Shown here piece after piece: positions 1-12,644 of a stretch of 64,000 nucleotides of DNA. Made by a program: the position numbers and the translations under genes. Location: positions 372,001 to 436,000 of the forward strand of contig JBAJFE010000042.1 in the NCBI GenBank assembly GCA_037903355.1, read 5' to 3'. Under the pieces are notes generated by a model. It did no database searches, was not told the origin of the DNA, and saw only the letters and a list, made by a program, of their open reading frames with translations. Source of the DNA: Trichuris trichiura (Eukaryota; Nematoda; Enoplea; Trichinellida; Trichuridae). The first letter of the stretch is position 1; the number at the start of each line of letters is the position of its first letter.

Positions 1-419
1 ATTTCCCGAAACAACTTTTACGATGACGAGATTGCTTTTCTCTCTTCTTAGTCCTTGTCAGTTTTTTGCTTTCTTACTCCGTCCAAGTTTCCTGCATAGC
101 CTTTGGAACGGAAGCAAGTCTACAACTGTCAGCTTAAAGCTACATTCAGATCAAGGAGAAAAGAAAAACGGCGGAACATTTGTGTACGTTTAAAGTGGTA
201 AAGGTGACTGTCGTTCACCTGTATGAGTGGAATGGCGAAAAGATACGGCTTAGTAAGAGTTCTGTAGCGTTCAAGCACCGTTTACGCGGAAGAGATATCA
301 ACTATGGAATCGCTTCTCGAATGTCGGTAAAAACGTTGATGAGTGAGCAGTCGATGAAAACATGGAATAACAGTTGTGCAGCTGAAAGGAATCCTCAGCT
401 TTGATGCGTTAAATATTTA

Positions 420-2278
420 AAATCTCAGAATACCGTTGTTGTTGACAGCTGAACCTGCATACTTTTATTATCGGTATTTGGTTTTGGTCGCGGTGCATTT
501 AGACGAAGAATCGGTAATTCAACACAAGCTGTACCATGTCGTATCAAGGTGAGTTTGACATTAATAGTTGCTGTATGTCATCCAAGGCTTTGTACGAAAT
601 TGTTTACGTAGTAGTCTCTAGTTAATACTCCGCCTTTCGACTATTGCTAAGTTCTTACGTAACGTTTCAGCTGAAAACGCTCGTAGAATCGTCTTTACAA
701 TATTTATCGTCCCAAGTTTCACGAATGTTGCTGAATTTGCCTATATATCTGTGCCTTGTAACAAGACTAATATTTTTTTCTTCATCTTTTTTAAAGATGT
801 AGTAATTTGATACTTCCTCGTCGGTCTGATCCATAGCTTTCTATAGAGCAAGTATAGCAGTGTAACTACCGATTGCGTAACAGAAGTACGGAATTTTGAG
901 CCCGTGAAAACTTTCATGAAGCGTTGCTTTCAGGAAAGCACCGTTCCTATTTTCAGCGCTAGATACGTCTGTGCTAGTGTTCCTACTGAGCAGCTGCACT
1001 CAATTTCGTACGTAATGCTATGCAATTATCCTCCGGAACTAAGGGTTTGTCGCTTCGGAATATGGGACAGACATTGGGCGATCTTCTTGAACTGTAATTT
1101 AAATTCAAAAGACTTTCCCAGTTGTTTCATCTTTCCCGTAGTCGAGCGATTTCGTGGAAGATCAAGTATGGGAATGGTGTTCACTCTGTTGTAGAACAGT
1201 GCCGACGGCTGAATTTTTTATCATATTTGTCGAAAATCCGTTTTCCTTAAACGTTTTCCAGAGATCATTTAGTGCTTTGGGGATAAATTAATCGTGCTGT
1301 ATTGACTTTGCACTGATATGCCTGGTATAGAATCTGTAGTGACGGCTCGGAGCTAATAACATTGGTAGATCAGCCACGCGTCTGAAGCATAGGTTCTCTG
1401 TATACCTTCCCTTTTACCGCTGTACGTCTGATCGTGATAGCGTCTTGTAAATGGCGTGTCCCCATTTCTTTTTCAACAATGAAGAACACTTTCGTACAAA
1501 ATTGTTAGAGCTGACGGCTGAGGTCTCTGCCAAAGTTGGTCGGATGGAGGGGCTTGCAACCATGAAGAGCGGTCCGGCGGTGGCCACTCCTAGCGCTGAA
1601 GACGCGTCCCGGAATGTCACGAAACCTGCGCTTGAAACGTTTCTGTCGAATTTACTGCTATCATCAGTATACATTTTGAATTTCGTAAGTTTCAGGTACG
1701 TTCATCACAAGTCGCCCACGTCTTTGTAGTTCTTTTCTACTAACATTCTTTGTTTTTGTCCTGTACTTTTCATCTATAAACCGCAACGGTTGATGGGAAA
1801 CCGCGTGTTCTCTCATGTAGAAACGTTTTTCTGTATAATCAGTTGAAATGTCGCGTACACAGCAGCGTGTAATTTGCGTTTACATGCTTTTAATGTTCAG
1901 AACAAATTCTCATTTAACAAAAACTATTATCTTATTCGTCCACTAACAGCATTGATGAGTCACCGTAAAGTATGAATTCAGTGTGCTAAGAAAATTAAGT
2001 CGACGCTGTAACGTATTAATATTTTTCACCGACAGTTTCAGTTAATTGTTGTTACGTTTAATTAACTGAAAGTGATTGCTCTGTTAAAATAGTAATCGGG
2101 CAGTTTTTCAGGTCGTTCACAACGGCAACGAGTATTTCGTTGAAGTGATTGACAAGGTAAGCTTCGAACTTGTTGATCCTGCGTTTATGATTTTCCAAAT
2201 GAAAAAGTGAAGCCAACTTGCGATGATCACGTTGTGGAAATCGCGGAAGAGCAAATGAAGGAAAAAATTGTAATTTAA
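420..2278 (+). CDS. Unidentified multi-exon gene, 5' part uncertain
   Basis: I do not recognise the product. Exon-like blocks lie at about 485-548, 622-750, 847-960, 1451-1683, 2112-2156 and 2213-2278. The last two are the firmest: tttcag then VVHNGNEYFVEVIDK then gtaagc, a 56-nt intron, then PTCDDHVVEIAEEQMKEKIV and a stop at 2276-2278. The 1451-1683 block starts with ATG, is richer in GC than its surroundings and ends at a gtaagt donor. The first three blocks are supported by a diverged copy at 12.65-13.69 kb, where the same frames stay open (for example LILRLSTIAKFLRNVSAE is identical in both) and third positions change more freely. Block 622-750 is hydrophobic (RIVFTIFIVPSF). Whether all blocks belong to one transcript is inference; the join after the third block is unclear. 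Confidence 0.4.
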
Positions 2279-5200
2279 AGTTGCAGAACCATCTCTTCAT
2301 TCATCTATGTTAACTGTGTTAACGGAAGAAGATTGCTTTCTTGCACGTTCGTCCTCTGTCGGACTGGAGTTCTGGTTCTCAATTGCTATTCAGATTCTGA
2401 GTAAAAACTAGTTGAGAGGAACGGAGACGTGTACCTTTTCTAATTGTTAAAAATATGCTTCCTACTTAGAATGTTAGCGACAGTGAAGTAGGCACATTAT
2501 GAAGCTACGTATGATAAAGGTCGGGAAAAATTGTTTATGACTGTTGTTTGAAAAAAGGAAAGAAATCGTTATTTAATTCCACCGATAGGCGAATGGTGTA
2601 ATTCTAATTTCTAATGACTAATAGAACTGGGTCAACTTTGGTGCTATTCAAAGGAAGGGAGTAGTTCGCTGTCTTTCATCGCGTGCAGCTTCGCAAGAAA
2701 TTATTTATCGCAACGTACAACTACATGACAAAGTCCGTTAGCAAAGTATTTAAAACTACAGCGGAGTTAATGCTAAGCTGGACTGCGATGCTAAACGCAT
2801 AAGAGAACAGTTCGAAACCAGGCTTTGATCGTTTAAAAGTTTTGCGTCGAAAATAAATTATCTAGATCGTCTAAGAACATAGTTTCTCAACCTTTTTTGC
2901 CCCAGGGCTCCCCTAGGCCTTGTCAGGGCCCCCCTAATCCTTGTAAGGGCCCACCGTTTATTGGAACAATGTCGTGCCGCATTATCCTTTTTGTAAACGT
3001 AAAGAGAAATGTAGTTATTTAGCTTACTCATGGTAAGTTTTCTCTATGCGTTTTACGGCATTTTAGAATTAGCCGTAATAGCGAGATTGAGTTCTACATT
3101 GTTAGCATAAGTTCATCGATGTAAGCATCACCTACGTCATAGAAGCGCGAATGATATTTTTTAAGTGCATATGATATCGCTTGCTGTTGTAAAATGAGGA
3201 CTGGTAACAAAGGAGTTTTTCATCTCAAAAACTAAATAGTGTAAGCGCTGTTTAGCTCTTAGTATTTTATACCTGACAGACGCTGTTAAAGAAATTGTTT
3301 TATTAGCACTGCTAAGGAACTTTGTTTAGCCGGTTCGGCGAACTGTCTACTAGACTGACTGTCCTGTTGCTCCGTCTGAGAAAAAATTTACTTCTTTTAT
3401 GTAGGTAGACCTTTTCTGATTGACAGAGAGGTTCTTTATAAGTTAGCATTGCCCGTTTGTCGATAGAGAGCTGAGAGAAATGTGCGACAATCTTCGAAAC
3501 TGCTGTCGATCTTTAATCCTGTTTAAACGCAGCCGTCTTTTGCTAGCGTGTGTTACTTATGTAAGCTTTATCGTGGGTGCCTACGTTTGATCAATTATGG
3601 TATAATTTTTTTCAAATCAAGATGTTCTTCCAGTAGCGCGTTGTTGTGCGATACTAATTGAATTGCAAAACGGAAATTGTTAGCAGTAACAAAACCTAGG
3701 TTTTTACGTATTTATATAGTCGCGAATTAATTTTGTATTACCTTGCGCTTTCTTCATCCCCGCATTAATACGGTAGTGCAATGGAAAATGCAAGTTGTCC
3801 TCAGTTGAACTTGAAAATCATTTTTTCAAGTGTTTGAATACTAGGCGCGTTCATACGTATTAAAAACGATCTAGTTTCGATTCATATTTCCATCAATCTT
3901 CGAAGGATTATCGCAAATCCATCTACAACGTTGCAAAAGACCTCGATGTTCGTGTAACATAAAGTACATGCGTGTACCTGGACGATCATGTAACATCAAT
4001 TACATGCGTACTCAACCATTCGTGATTAGAATTAGGCGATAAATACTATTTAAAGTTAACGCTAATTGCAATGGCACGTTGTTGTAGCTGTACATTTCGA
4101 GTTTTTCTATATCAACTGCTTAATAGTGTACCTTCAATGCGGCTTTGCACTTGCTTGTTTTTTGCCTTGAAAACGGGCAAATAAGCTAACAGCCAAAGGA
4201 ACGGGCCGATAGAAAGCCGTATTGAAGGTTGCTTATGAAAATGTATAAATGCTTTAACAAACTTCTAATTTTTAGGAATAGCATCCATTCTTATTCTAAG
4301 CGAGTTTCTTCATTAATTATGATAAATTCCACTGTCTTGATTAAGCATGCTATAGGCAAAGTCGTTCAGCTAGTACGTAACATATAATGCTAATATTTTT
4401 GTAAAGAAGAGATGCCCATAGAAAGTACTACCAATATGTTGCTGCTTTCAAAGGGACTTTTCTTATAAAAAAGCTTCCATTTGCGCACATCGAATTTGTG
4501 ATCCCGAATATGTCAACCGTTATTCTACATACGATATAGTGCCCACAGTTGCTAGCATGGTGAGTTGTTTTCATGGGTTGTTTGCTTAGATTTACAAGAA
4601 AATTTATTAATTCTCTTGGATGTAACAGTCTCATTAGTCAGATTTTTAGAACCTTAGCCGACGGTCGATAATCAAGGACGACCAGGAAACCTTCGTATTC
4701 TGTTATTGCTCTGGACCGAACTTTGTCTGCTAAAATGTGCTGCACATATACTCCTAAGAATAATCATAGAGCTTACAGATTCACGCCTAATTTTATTCAA
4801 TTTCATCGTGTGACAATTCAGCGTTTCTTTATACATTATTAGATACGTACTATCATACCTGTGCCTACAGATCATACGCAGTTATTATTTTCTTGTACGG
4901 ATTTTACTTGCGATTCCAAGTTTTGCATTTGGCGTTTTACGCGCGCTGGTCCAAGTGTACTTACCACTCTTTAAGCGTTCTGTATACTGATTCCAAAATT
5001 CGAAAACTTTGCATTTGTCTGTTTGATGCATAGTCCGTACTAAGCGCGATGCACTTTTGCTTTATTTTTCAATGTTTTTGAAATTAGAATTCAAACATCG
5101 CTAATCTTTTAGTACAAGTATTACAAAACTTTATTTAGCGTTTTTATTTGCTTTCAATTGGCGCGTCTAGCAGAGTGTCTTAAAAACTATTTTGCTAGAT

Positions 5201-5635
5201 GTGATGGCATGTATGTGTTCTTCTGTTTAGTTTGTTTTAAAATTTTTTTTCTAAACTTTTACGTCATCAGTATCTTTAAGTATGGTTTTTCAACTTTTGC
5301 GGTTTATTCGCCTTGCAGCACAGACTCTGATCTAACAGTTTTCGTGCTCAGTGCAATTTTGCACACGCTGCAAAACCTATTATTGTTATATTTTGTACAG
5401 GCCTTATAAGTGTTCACTGATCCAATTGTTAGCACTGACGACGGGCAAGAGAAGACCGAAAAGCGCCATAGTAAAAGTTTTGATCATCATCAAGTCCATC
5501 CGTGTAGAAAACTGTATCATGAAAATTAACGTACCTATTTCGCAGTGCTGTCTATTGAATGCCACAAAACCGCGCAGTTTCCTGCTACAGTTTTTTATCT
5601 GACATAGTTTTTCTATTAGTGATTATAATTTTCAG
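2279..5635. other. Gene-poor stretch with one transposon remnant
   Basis: About 3.3 kb of AT-rich sequence with no supported gene. The only recognisable item is a hAT-type terminal fragment starting near 2878. A weak hammerhead-like motif lies at 5432-5465 (CTGACGA present, stem II poor). The short open frames here begin with TTG or CTG and show no splice-site context. Confidence 0.5.
2878..2985 (+). mobile_element. hAT-type MITE fragment (left end)
   Basis: Begins CATAGTTTCTCAACC and continues with a pyrimidine/GC-rich stretch very like the complete copy at 6155-6279. The right terminal repeat is missing, so the copy is truncated or decayed. Confidence 0.6.
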
Positions 5636-5856
5636 GAATAGTGGCGATAACTTGCATTCCTTTGCGTGGCCATTTGCATCATCGCTTTCCAATTCGTTCG
5701 CCACACCGAATCAGCCTTCCGTCCACCATTATCGTTTCTGGTAAGTCCTTTCTAATTCGGTATGGTATATAGGAGTCTTTTTTTTATTATTCAGGATTTC
5801 TTTACGTTGACAACGGAGCACCTGGGGCTGTGAAAGCTCTGAGGATTCGTTCATTG
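5636..5856 (+). CDS. Two coding exons of an unidentified gene
   Basis: Exon 5636-5740 follows ttttcag and ends at gtaagt; a 54-nt intron follows; exon 5795-5856 starts after attcag and ends at gtaagt. Phases agree (105 nt from phase 1 to phase 1, then 62 nt to phase 0). The joined frame reads through the junction as SLPSTIIVSG-FLYVDNGAPGAVKALRIRSL. Donor, acceptor, intron length and open frame all agree, so I think this is real coding sequence. I could not place further exons on either side, and I do not recognise the protein. It could be the remains of a gene broken by the many insertions nearby. Confidence 0.4.
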
Positions 5857-6146
5857 GTAAGTACAAATAAACGCTTTCTACGGTTTCCATAATAAGTGCA
5901 TAGATGAAATCACCCTCTTTCTTTTATTATTGTGGCTACCGTCTCAAGTCGGTATCTTGTCCCTAAAGATTTAAAGACAATTTGTGGGCTAATTCAGGAC
6001 TGAGTAGCGTTCGGGTTCTTGCTTACATTAAAGTCAGGTTCCGTCTAAGTTAGTAATTCTAAGCATTAATTAACAGCAATGTTTTTTCAGCTGAATTCAG
6101 TTCAAAAAAAATTACAACAGTTTGCCGTTAAGCGCTTTTGGTTATC

Positions 6147-6287
6147 ATGTAGACCATAGTTTCTCAACCTTTTTTGCCTCAGGGCCCCCTAGGCCTTGTC
6201 AGAGCCCACCGTTGATAGGGACAATGTCCTGCCTCATTATCCTCCAGGGGGGCCCCAGGGCCCACGTTGAGAAACACTGATGTAGTC
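6147..6287 (+). mobile_element. Complete hAT-type MITE with 8-bp target duplication
   Basis: The element itself is 6155-6279 (125 bp). It starts CATAGTTTCTCAACC and ends GGTTGAGAAACACTG-like (ttgagaaacactg), giving inverted ends typical of hAT elements. It is flanked by atgtagac (6147-6154) and atgtagtc (6280-6287), an 8-bp duplication with one difference. It has no coding capacity; the interior is GC-rich (ccccag/ggcccc runs). Confidence 0.85.
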
Positions 6288-7684
6288 GCAATAAAAGTAC
6301 TACCACCGGCAATAATTAAATCTCAGTGTTCATGGAGCAGCAAACAGGTTAAATGCTTCGATTCGTTGCGCTTCTGTTGCTTAAAATTTTTTTATTCAGC
6401 TTGCATGTTCTCTGCTGCTGAGCATTATTCCCTCTAGTCATCATTCAATTTAATTGATCGTTCCAAGATCTCTGTTGATGCAAAACAGAAGTATCTCATT
6501 ATGCGTAAAGTACGGTTTTAGTTAATGGTGTATAAGCTTTTAGAATTTATCAAAGGTGGGATAGAAGCCGCTTGCATTTAACTTGGGTGAATGTAGCGTC
6601 GTCATACGTTAGGGGCAACTGCTTTGCTGTGTGTTGGACGAAGGTCCATTCAGCGGTACCCCTATAACGTGTTTCACTGTGTGACGTGGCAAACAAATCG
6701 AGGCAGCGGAAGCTAATCGCTCTCCCTGAGAGTCCCCTTCGCCAATGTACTCCACATGATGCTTATCGCGTGGAAGAAAAACCAGTATCCCCTATCTTTC
6801 GGCAAGAAAATGAAAAGAGATAAGCTCGACGTGGGGCTGCTTTTGCTTCAGTTAATCAGTTAGCATTTTGGCTGTGGCGTTTCTGGTTACAAATTCAGTT
6901 GGTGCAACTGTGTGTTCTGTGCGCATATGCGGGATAGAAATTTTCACTTTTTTTTGCATTCGTGCGGTTCGAACTACAGTTTGTGAGATCGTATTCTGCC
7001 GACTGGTTGAACTGAGGATTCAAATTCCATTGTTTTAGCTCATTGGGCCAGAAGTGGCTTGCGGACTTCTTTCTTGGTTTTCCCGCTCGTTCACTACTTA
7101 CCTGCAATTTCATGGCTTTGCGTTAGGTGTTCAAGGTATTGTTCTGACCAAAAAAGTTCGTTTTAGCCACCGCCCTTCATTACTCAAATCAAATGGTTAT
7201 ATTTAGGCTTGTAGGAAATGCGAAAAGTGGTCAGCCTAATAGATAGCTGCGGTAAATCGGCTGTAAAAGACACGCTGAATCTTCCAGTTGCGAAAATGGA
7301 GACTTTAATAGGTATTCCATGTTTCAATTTTTCTTTTGAAGTTTTTTTATGCCGCACGGTATAGAGACTCGACTATTGAAACCAATGTCTGTAAATGGTA
7401 GTTCGATTGATTGATGATGATGACATTATTAGAATAATGCTTTGGGTGGCTTTTATAGTATTTTCCTAATTTACTTGTTGTATACTTTGTTTGTGAAGCG
7501 CAGTTGGTAGTATGCAACGATCTGTCGCAACTAAGTAATCTTGAAGACATCGGTAGTTCTTGTCCCGTCATGGGCAGGTTGAATGATGACGGCTGCTTGC
7601 GAGTGAATGGACACTAAAAGAAAGTCTGGAACAGTTATGCATGAGAACTGCAAAATTACTTAAAATTTTCATCTTTAAATAGAA
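6288..7684. other. No gene seen
   Basis: About 1.4 kb without supported exons, terminal repeats or tandem repeats. Open frames are short and lack splice context. Confidence 0.4.
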
Positions 7685-9001
7685 GTTTCATGGTTGGAAA
7701 GTTTTCTACGGCTTTCCCCTTTATCTGTGTCTGTGTTGGTCTCTGTAATTGAATGAAACAACTGCTCTACCAACGGATGGATGAGCAATTATTAAGAAAA
7801 ATTGTACAGGATCAATACACTTAGCTTCTCCATCTCAACTCCTCCATCTCACTGACGATGGAACTAGAGCAGTGTTTCCCAACCTTTTTGGAGCCAGGGC
7901 CCCCCGTCGTTCTCCCCAACGTAATTCTCCTGGTTCTGTTATCCTCAGCTGCGCCTACTGCAGTTATGTTGCTGCGAATTTGTACAAGTAGTTCAACACC
8001 TGAAACAGGCAGCAGAATGTGGAATTGACTTCGCTGCCTACCGTATATGCCAAATAAGAAACAGTTAAACCGGGTAGTCATTAAAAACCTTATTAACCTG
8101 CCGACCTTATCAGCCGCAAGTAAGACCCCATGGTTTGCGCTGTGAAAGTTGAGTGTGCGATCAATGGCTGGAAAACCTGGCGATGCGAAGTCAACGCTGA
8201 ATTTCTTTTCTACACTAGAGCGAAATGGTTAGTAAGGAAGCCGGCTGCTATAAACGGCGAAAGCTCCTTAACGATATTCGAAGCCGTTAACGTCTTTAAT
8301 TTTTTAGTTAGCACTGGATGCGTTCTTTTCGTAATGCTGGACTTAAGCCGGCTAATTGCAGATCAGGGAGCCTTCAGAGTACAACCACCGCACTGGGTTT
8401 TCTCTTCCTCAATTTTTTGGGCTGTCAGCAATGGTAGCACAATATGTAACTCAGGCTGCGACGCAGTTCTTAGGGCTGCGCAACACTGAATCTAAATTCA
8501 ATATTTCCTCAGAGCAAGACGACAGTCGCTTGATCTTACCTCTCTGCGACGTTTGGGTATGGTGTAGTGCTAATAATTTATCCACGTCTGGCTTGATAGT
8601 CGTCAGGAGTAATCTCAGGTCGCCTCGCCTCACTATCCTGAATGGCAGAATCGCTCTCGTACCGCGGCATCGACTACCAGGGACCCCCTGAGGGCCCCCC
8701 CCCCAAGCTCCCAGAGACCCCCGAAATCCCCAGTCCTTCCCACGGTCACTTCAAGTTTTCCAGGGCCCCCAAGGGACCCCTGGGATCTCCTTTGGGAATC
8801 ACTGAACTAGAGCGTTCTGAAAGCTCTGAAGTAAAAAGTTGAGTGTATTGATCCTGTACAATTTTTCTTAATAGCCGCTCATTAATCCGTTTGTAGAGCA
8901 GTTGTTTCGTACAATTACAGAGGCCAACGCAGGCACAAATAAACGGGGAAAGCCGTAGAAGACCTTCCAATCATGAAACATCACCTCGTTACGAAGCATC
9001 C
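7685..9001 (+). mobile_element. Palindromic hammerhead-bearing element, interrupted by a hAT element
   Basis: Left arm 7685-7869 and right arm 8805-9001 form an inverted repeat (for example ttgtacaggatcaatac on the left, gtattgatcctgtacaa on the right; outer ends tttctacggctt... and ...gccgtagaagacct). The same family recurs at 28.5, 29.2, 36.3, 49.5, 58.7 and 62.9 kb. The ribozyme core of the right half is split: CTGACGATGGAACTAGAG ends at 7869 and CGTTCTGAAAGCTC resumes at 8813, with the hAT insertion between them. Confidence 0.85.
7862..8812. mobile_element. Non-autonomous hAT element, 935 bp, with perfect 8-bp target duplication
   Basis: The element is 7870-8804. It opens with CAGTGTTTCCCAACC and closes with the complement of CAGTGATTCCCAAAGG, the classic hAT end type. 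The flanks are aactagag at 7862-7869 and aactagag at 8805-8812. The interior holds an open frame at 8130-8489 and overlapping frames, but none resembles a hAT transposase. The right 130 bp is very C-rich. It sits inside the palindromic element, in the loop of stem II of a hammerhead motif. Confidence 0.92.
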
Positions 9002-10978
9002 AGTATTTAAGAAAAGAATAGAAGTTTGTTATTAACCTTGGTTCACTGAGTCAGATGTTCATTTGACGAAATTTCATTTCTCATGTCAATTATTGAATGG
9101 TTCTTTGCCGTTAAAAGGCATAAACAACAGAGCGTCAGTTAGTGTTGAACCTGCTAATCGTGATAGTTCGAATTTAAATTTTTTACAGTACATGTTTTCC
9201 AGAAAGCAAACGCGCCACTTGTAGGCATAGACAAAACGTAGCATATATTTTGAGATGCAAGCTCTAGCGTAGATTTTTTGCGGCAGAAAGAACTAACAAA
9301 ATAACAGAAGGAAAGTTTTAACGGTCAAATGCGATGTGTCGTCTTGGAGCAATGAGTCAACAGCGGAAAAATATTTCACTGTAGAATCGTTCAGTAGTTT
9401 CTTTTGTATCAGCTTGCTGATGTTGCAGTTTCATTTATTGATGAAACTCGTTTGAGCCTACAGTACTGATTAAGAGAAATAAAGTTCACTAGCTGTTGAA
9501 GTAGCGCGGTCAGAGTTTCGCTACCGCAGAGATCTGATCAGTGGCTGACTAGATGTGTTACTGACTTTTTTCTTACTCAAAAAATTAAGCAATTGACTTC
9601 TCAACTTGTGTCCTCTAAACTTTAGCACGACATGTGGAAAACTAAGTCAACATCGATTTCCTCACTACAAATATTAGCGTGTTCTGAGTCAAGCTGAATC
9701 TTATCAATTTTCGTAACACTTCTTCAGAGAAGTTAGGGGAAGCTAGCTTGTATAGCGAACATGCTGAAGAGACGAAGCAGATAGAGTATTTGTTGCATGC
9801 GACAAAAACGGATACTTTAAACGATTAAGCTAACAAGTGTATCATTGACCGTATCGTTTGAAATTTTTAAAAATCGAACAGCTGTGTTTCCTGATTGTTT
9901 GGAAAAAAATTTTTCTTGTTAATTCTTTATCCTTAATGATCGAACTGGAAGCCAAGGGACCGTCGGTACAACGCATAAGACATCTTTGCAGCTTAGATTT
10001 GCTACTGAAATTTTAAAATGAATCTGTTTCAAATGGCTTGCATGTTGGGTTAGGTGGACCTGGAAAGCGGACAGACGCCTTCAGGCTTTATCGGTTGTTC
10101 GTTACTGTCGTTCAGGCATTTTCACCTGTCTCCACGCAATCGTACATTTGTCACCCAAAGATTTCTAAGTGGTTTGAAGCCGCAAGAATTCTTCTTTCAC
10201 TGTCTAGCCGATCGAGAGGTGACCAATGAAGCTGCCTGTTAGACGTTTAAACGTTTTGTATTTCCAGGGATTAACCGACACGGCAGTGAAGACAAGCCGT
10301 AAGGGATATCTTCAGTGATACATAATTAAACATTTGCAAGCCCTTATGGCGAGCTACGACGTTACTATGCGAGATTGTGACCGTAGCATCACCCAGATGT
10401 TTCTATCGTGAGCTTCTGATCATACTGGTTACTGACAAGTGCGTTTTCTTTGCAGTTTCTGTACGGTGAAGATGAATTTGCATAACGAAATCTCAGTCCG
10501 TAAGTGGATCCTGCTGGACAATCTGTACATGCTTTAATTTTCTCTTTTGTACCGCATGCCGTCTTTAGAAGAAAATGCAGATAAAAAAGTTCAAAAAATG
10601 AAAGCACACTTAAACTCCCGCGCTTAGCGGCATAATGTTCGTCGTTTAAACTGTTTATTATTGTCCAGCTACGTGGTCGCCTCTTCATAAGGGAATACTT
10701 AACTACTGGTTGGTGAAGTGCTTCATCTGTCCTATCGCTGCATGGTACTTGTCCTTTTTTACAGAGATGGAGTATAGGATAAATTTGAAGTTTACCAAGA
10801 GGAAGCATCGTCCTTACGACGTAAAGCTCATAAAGCGCGACCAAGTGATAGTTGTAGTTAAGAAGAACGTTTCCAAAGAAGTTTGCGCAGAAATGAAGTT
10901 GTGCCCCGCTATTACTACCAGCCGGTTGTTTTTAATGTGAATGGAATGCTGTTCCTCCTAATTGGCATATGCATTCAG
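9002..10978. other. No firm gene; exon-like frame near its end
   Basis: Mostly AT-rich sequence. An open frame at about 10764-10938 (contains KFTKRKHRPYDVKLIKR) follows a ttttttacag acceptor and may be an upstream exon of the decayed gene at 10979-11724. Overlapping open frames on the minus strand at 10389-10844 (151 codons) show no recognisable family. Confidence 0.35.
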
Positions 10979-11724
10979 AAAAGCGGAAACGAAAGGAAGT
11001 CCAGCTGCTGAAGAAGACGGAGGATTAATTGTGTCCATGGATAAACAGGATGCGGACAGCACTGACGAGACGAAACGCACTATACAACCTTTTAACGTTT
11101 TTAAAAGGTAAGATCTTGGTATGGGACGACGTATCTTGATTGCGTAATGTTAATACGGAAAACGTTCCGTTAGTTAATAATTAATAAATTTATTCCCGTA
11201 GCTCTCGGGTCCAAGCCTGACCCGTCTTCAGTGGTAGAGAAGTAAACTTCACTTACTTAATTGGGAATAAATTTGTTGATTATTAATCAACGGGACTTTT
11301 TCCGTGTTAGCATTGCGTACCTCTTAATGTCTTCTGTTATCCTGTTGGTTTCATGATACTGTCGAAATTGACATTAACGCCAATGTGGCCGGTTTGAAGC
11401 AGAGAAAAGAACGAAACCGAATGCAGGCGAGGACAAAGAAAAGCAAGAATTTTGCGATGATGATGGTAAGGAAAAATGCGCTGAATTCACTGATTGATTG
11501 GAACGATTAGTTGAACTTTTTGTTGCCTTAGACGAGAATAAGGAAATGTAAAACATTAGCGAAGAAGAGAGCTGTATTCCTGCTAACAACAGTGGAAATT
11601 TGGATAAGAGCATGGTTCAGGCGCTTAAAAGAGTTCACTTTTTGCATTGTCGTCAATCACCATGTGTTAATGTTGAGTCGGTTGTTGGTGATGTTTGGAT
11701 ATCAAATTATTCATACGACGTCAA
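10979..11724 (+). pseudogene. Decayed multi-exon gene, product unknown
   Basis: Exon 10979-11107 lies between attcag and gtaaga and reads GSPAAEEDGGLIVSMDKQDA in one open frame. A block after 11399 is acidic and lysine-rich (GEDKEKQEF, then DDD at a gtaagg donor); the next block starts after ttgccttag at 11532. In that last block the frame ENKEM is stopped by TAA at 11549-11551, then stays open with good coding character (NISEEESCIPANNSGNLDKS) until a TGA near 11748. One stop inside otherwise coding-like sequence suggests a pseudogene, or an unrecognised extra intron. The large gap between the first two blocks holds a transposon-like palindrome (11141-11318). Confidence 0.35.
11141..11318 (-). 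mobile_element. Small inverted-repeat element carrying a hammerhead motif
   Basis: Arms of about 57 bp (ending ttaataaatttattccc on the left, beginning gggaataaatttgttgatt on the right) flank a core of about 60 bp. On the minus strand the core reads CTGAAGA, a six-base stem II (CGGGTC with GACCCG), then GAGA, then GCTACGGG. GAGA in place of the invariant GAAA suggests the ribozyme is inactive. The element interrupts an intron of the decayed gene around it. Confidence 0.65.
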
Positions 11725-12644
11725 GCCCAACCATTGGTGTGAGGCTTGAATTAAGATTTATGCTCTCTGGTAGGTTTTGTATGTAGTATTTTAATTTTTT
11801 CCCGTCTCAGGTTCTACTTAGTCTTGGTATGAATGAAGTACGTTATTTGGTGCGACTTTTTGGCAGAAATGTTTACCATGCAATCGGTGAAAGGAATGCC
11901 GCGATGCACGCTTAAGAAGAGAAGGGTAAGCGAATTCTCGTACTCGAAAGAGTCAACTTGAAGGTGCAGTTGCAACCTTACATATTCGACGTTACTTAAA
12001 TCAGATGTAATTGTATTCACGCAATGCAAGAGTTGTGTGGCATTAAGGCTGCTGTTCTATTGTTCAGCTTTCTCTTTTGCAAAATGCTTCGAAAGCAACA
12101 AGAAACCAATTATTCCTATTAAGGAAATGAAGTCTGTTTTTGCCGGTTACGGTATAGATGTTGATTAAGGCATCTGTCTCTAATTATTGATTGTATAATC
12201 CGTACCGGCATGTATCAACAGTTTAACAGAACTTAAATGTACACCTTGACATCTCTGTTACAAGAAATGACACTTGAAACCACTATAGCATTCACGAAAG
12301 ACGCAATACTCAAAAGTATTTCGAAGTGCACCTCTGTAGCTGCCATTGTTTACAATTATGCATTATGGATATTGAAGAGTTTTTAAATACGCCTTCACCA
12401 GGAGTGGTCAGTTTTCGATTGCCTCAAATTGGTACTGGATGCTTTGATATTCTGTATCTTTCGCATTAGACAGTGTTGGAATCTTGATATGAACCTGTTG
12501 ATAGCAACGTTTGTGGGCCTGATCGAATTGATCAGATGTTATTTATAGGGAACAGCGTTACCTGTTTAGCAGTACTATTTGACACTACAGTCCACTTACT
12601 AAACTCTCATTGCGTGGAAGACTAAGAAAATGGACGCGTCGCCT
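11725..12644. other. No gene supported
   Basis: A frame after an acceptor near 11810 (contains GMNEVRYLVRLFGRNVYHA) may be a further fragment of the decayed gene upstream. Nothing else is recognisable. Confidence 0.3.

Noticed and set aside
8130..8489. 119-codon frame inside the 935-bp hAT element as a transposase
   Set aside because: No hAT catalytic or dimerisation motif; a second frame overlaps it and the element is too short to be autonomous.
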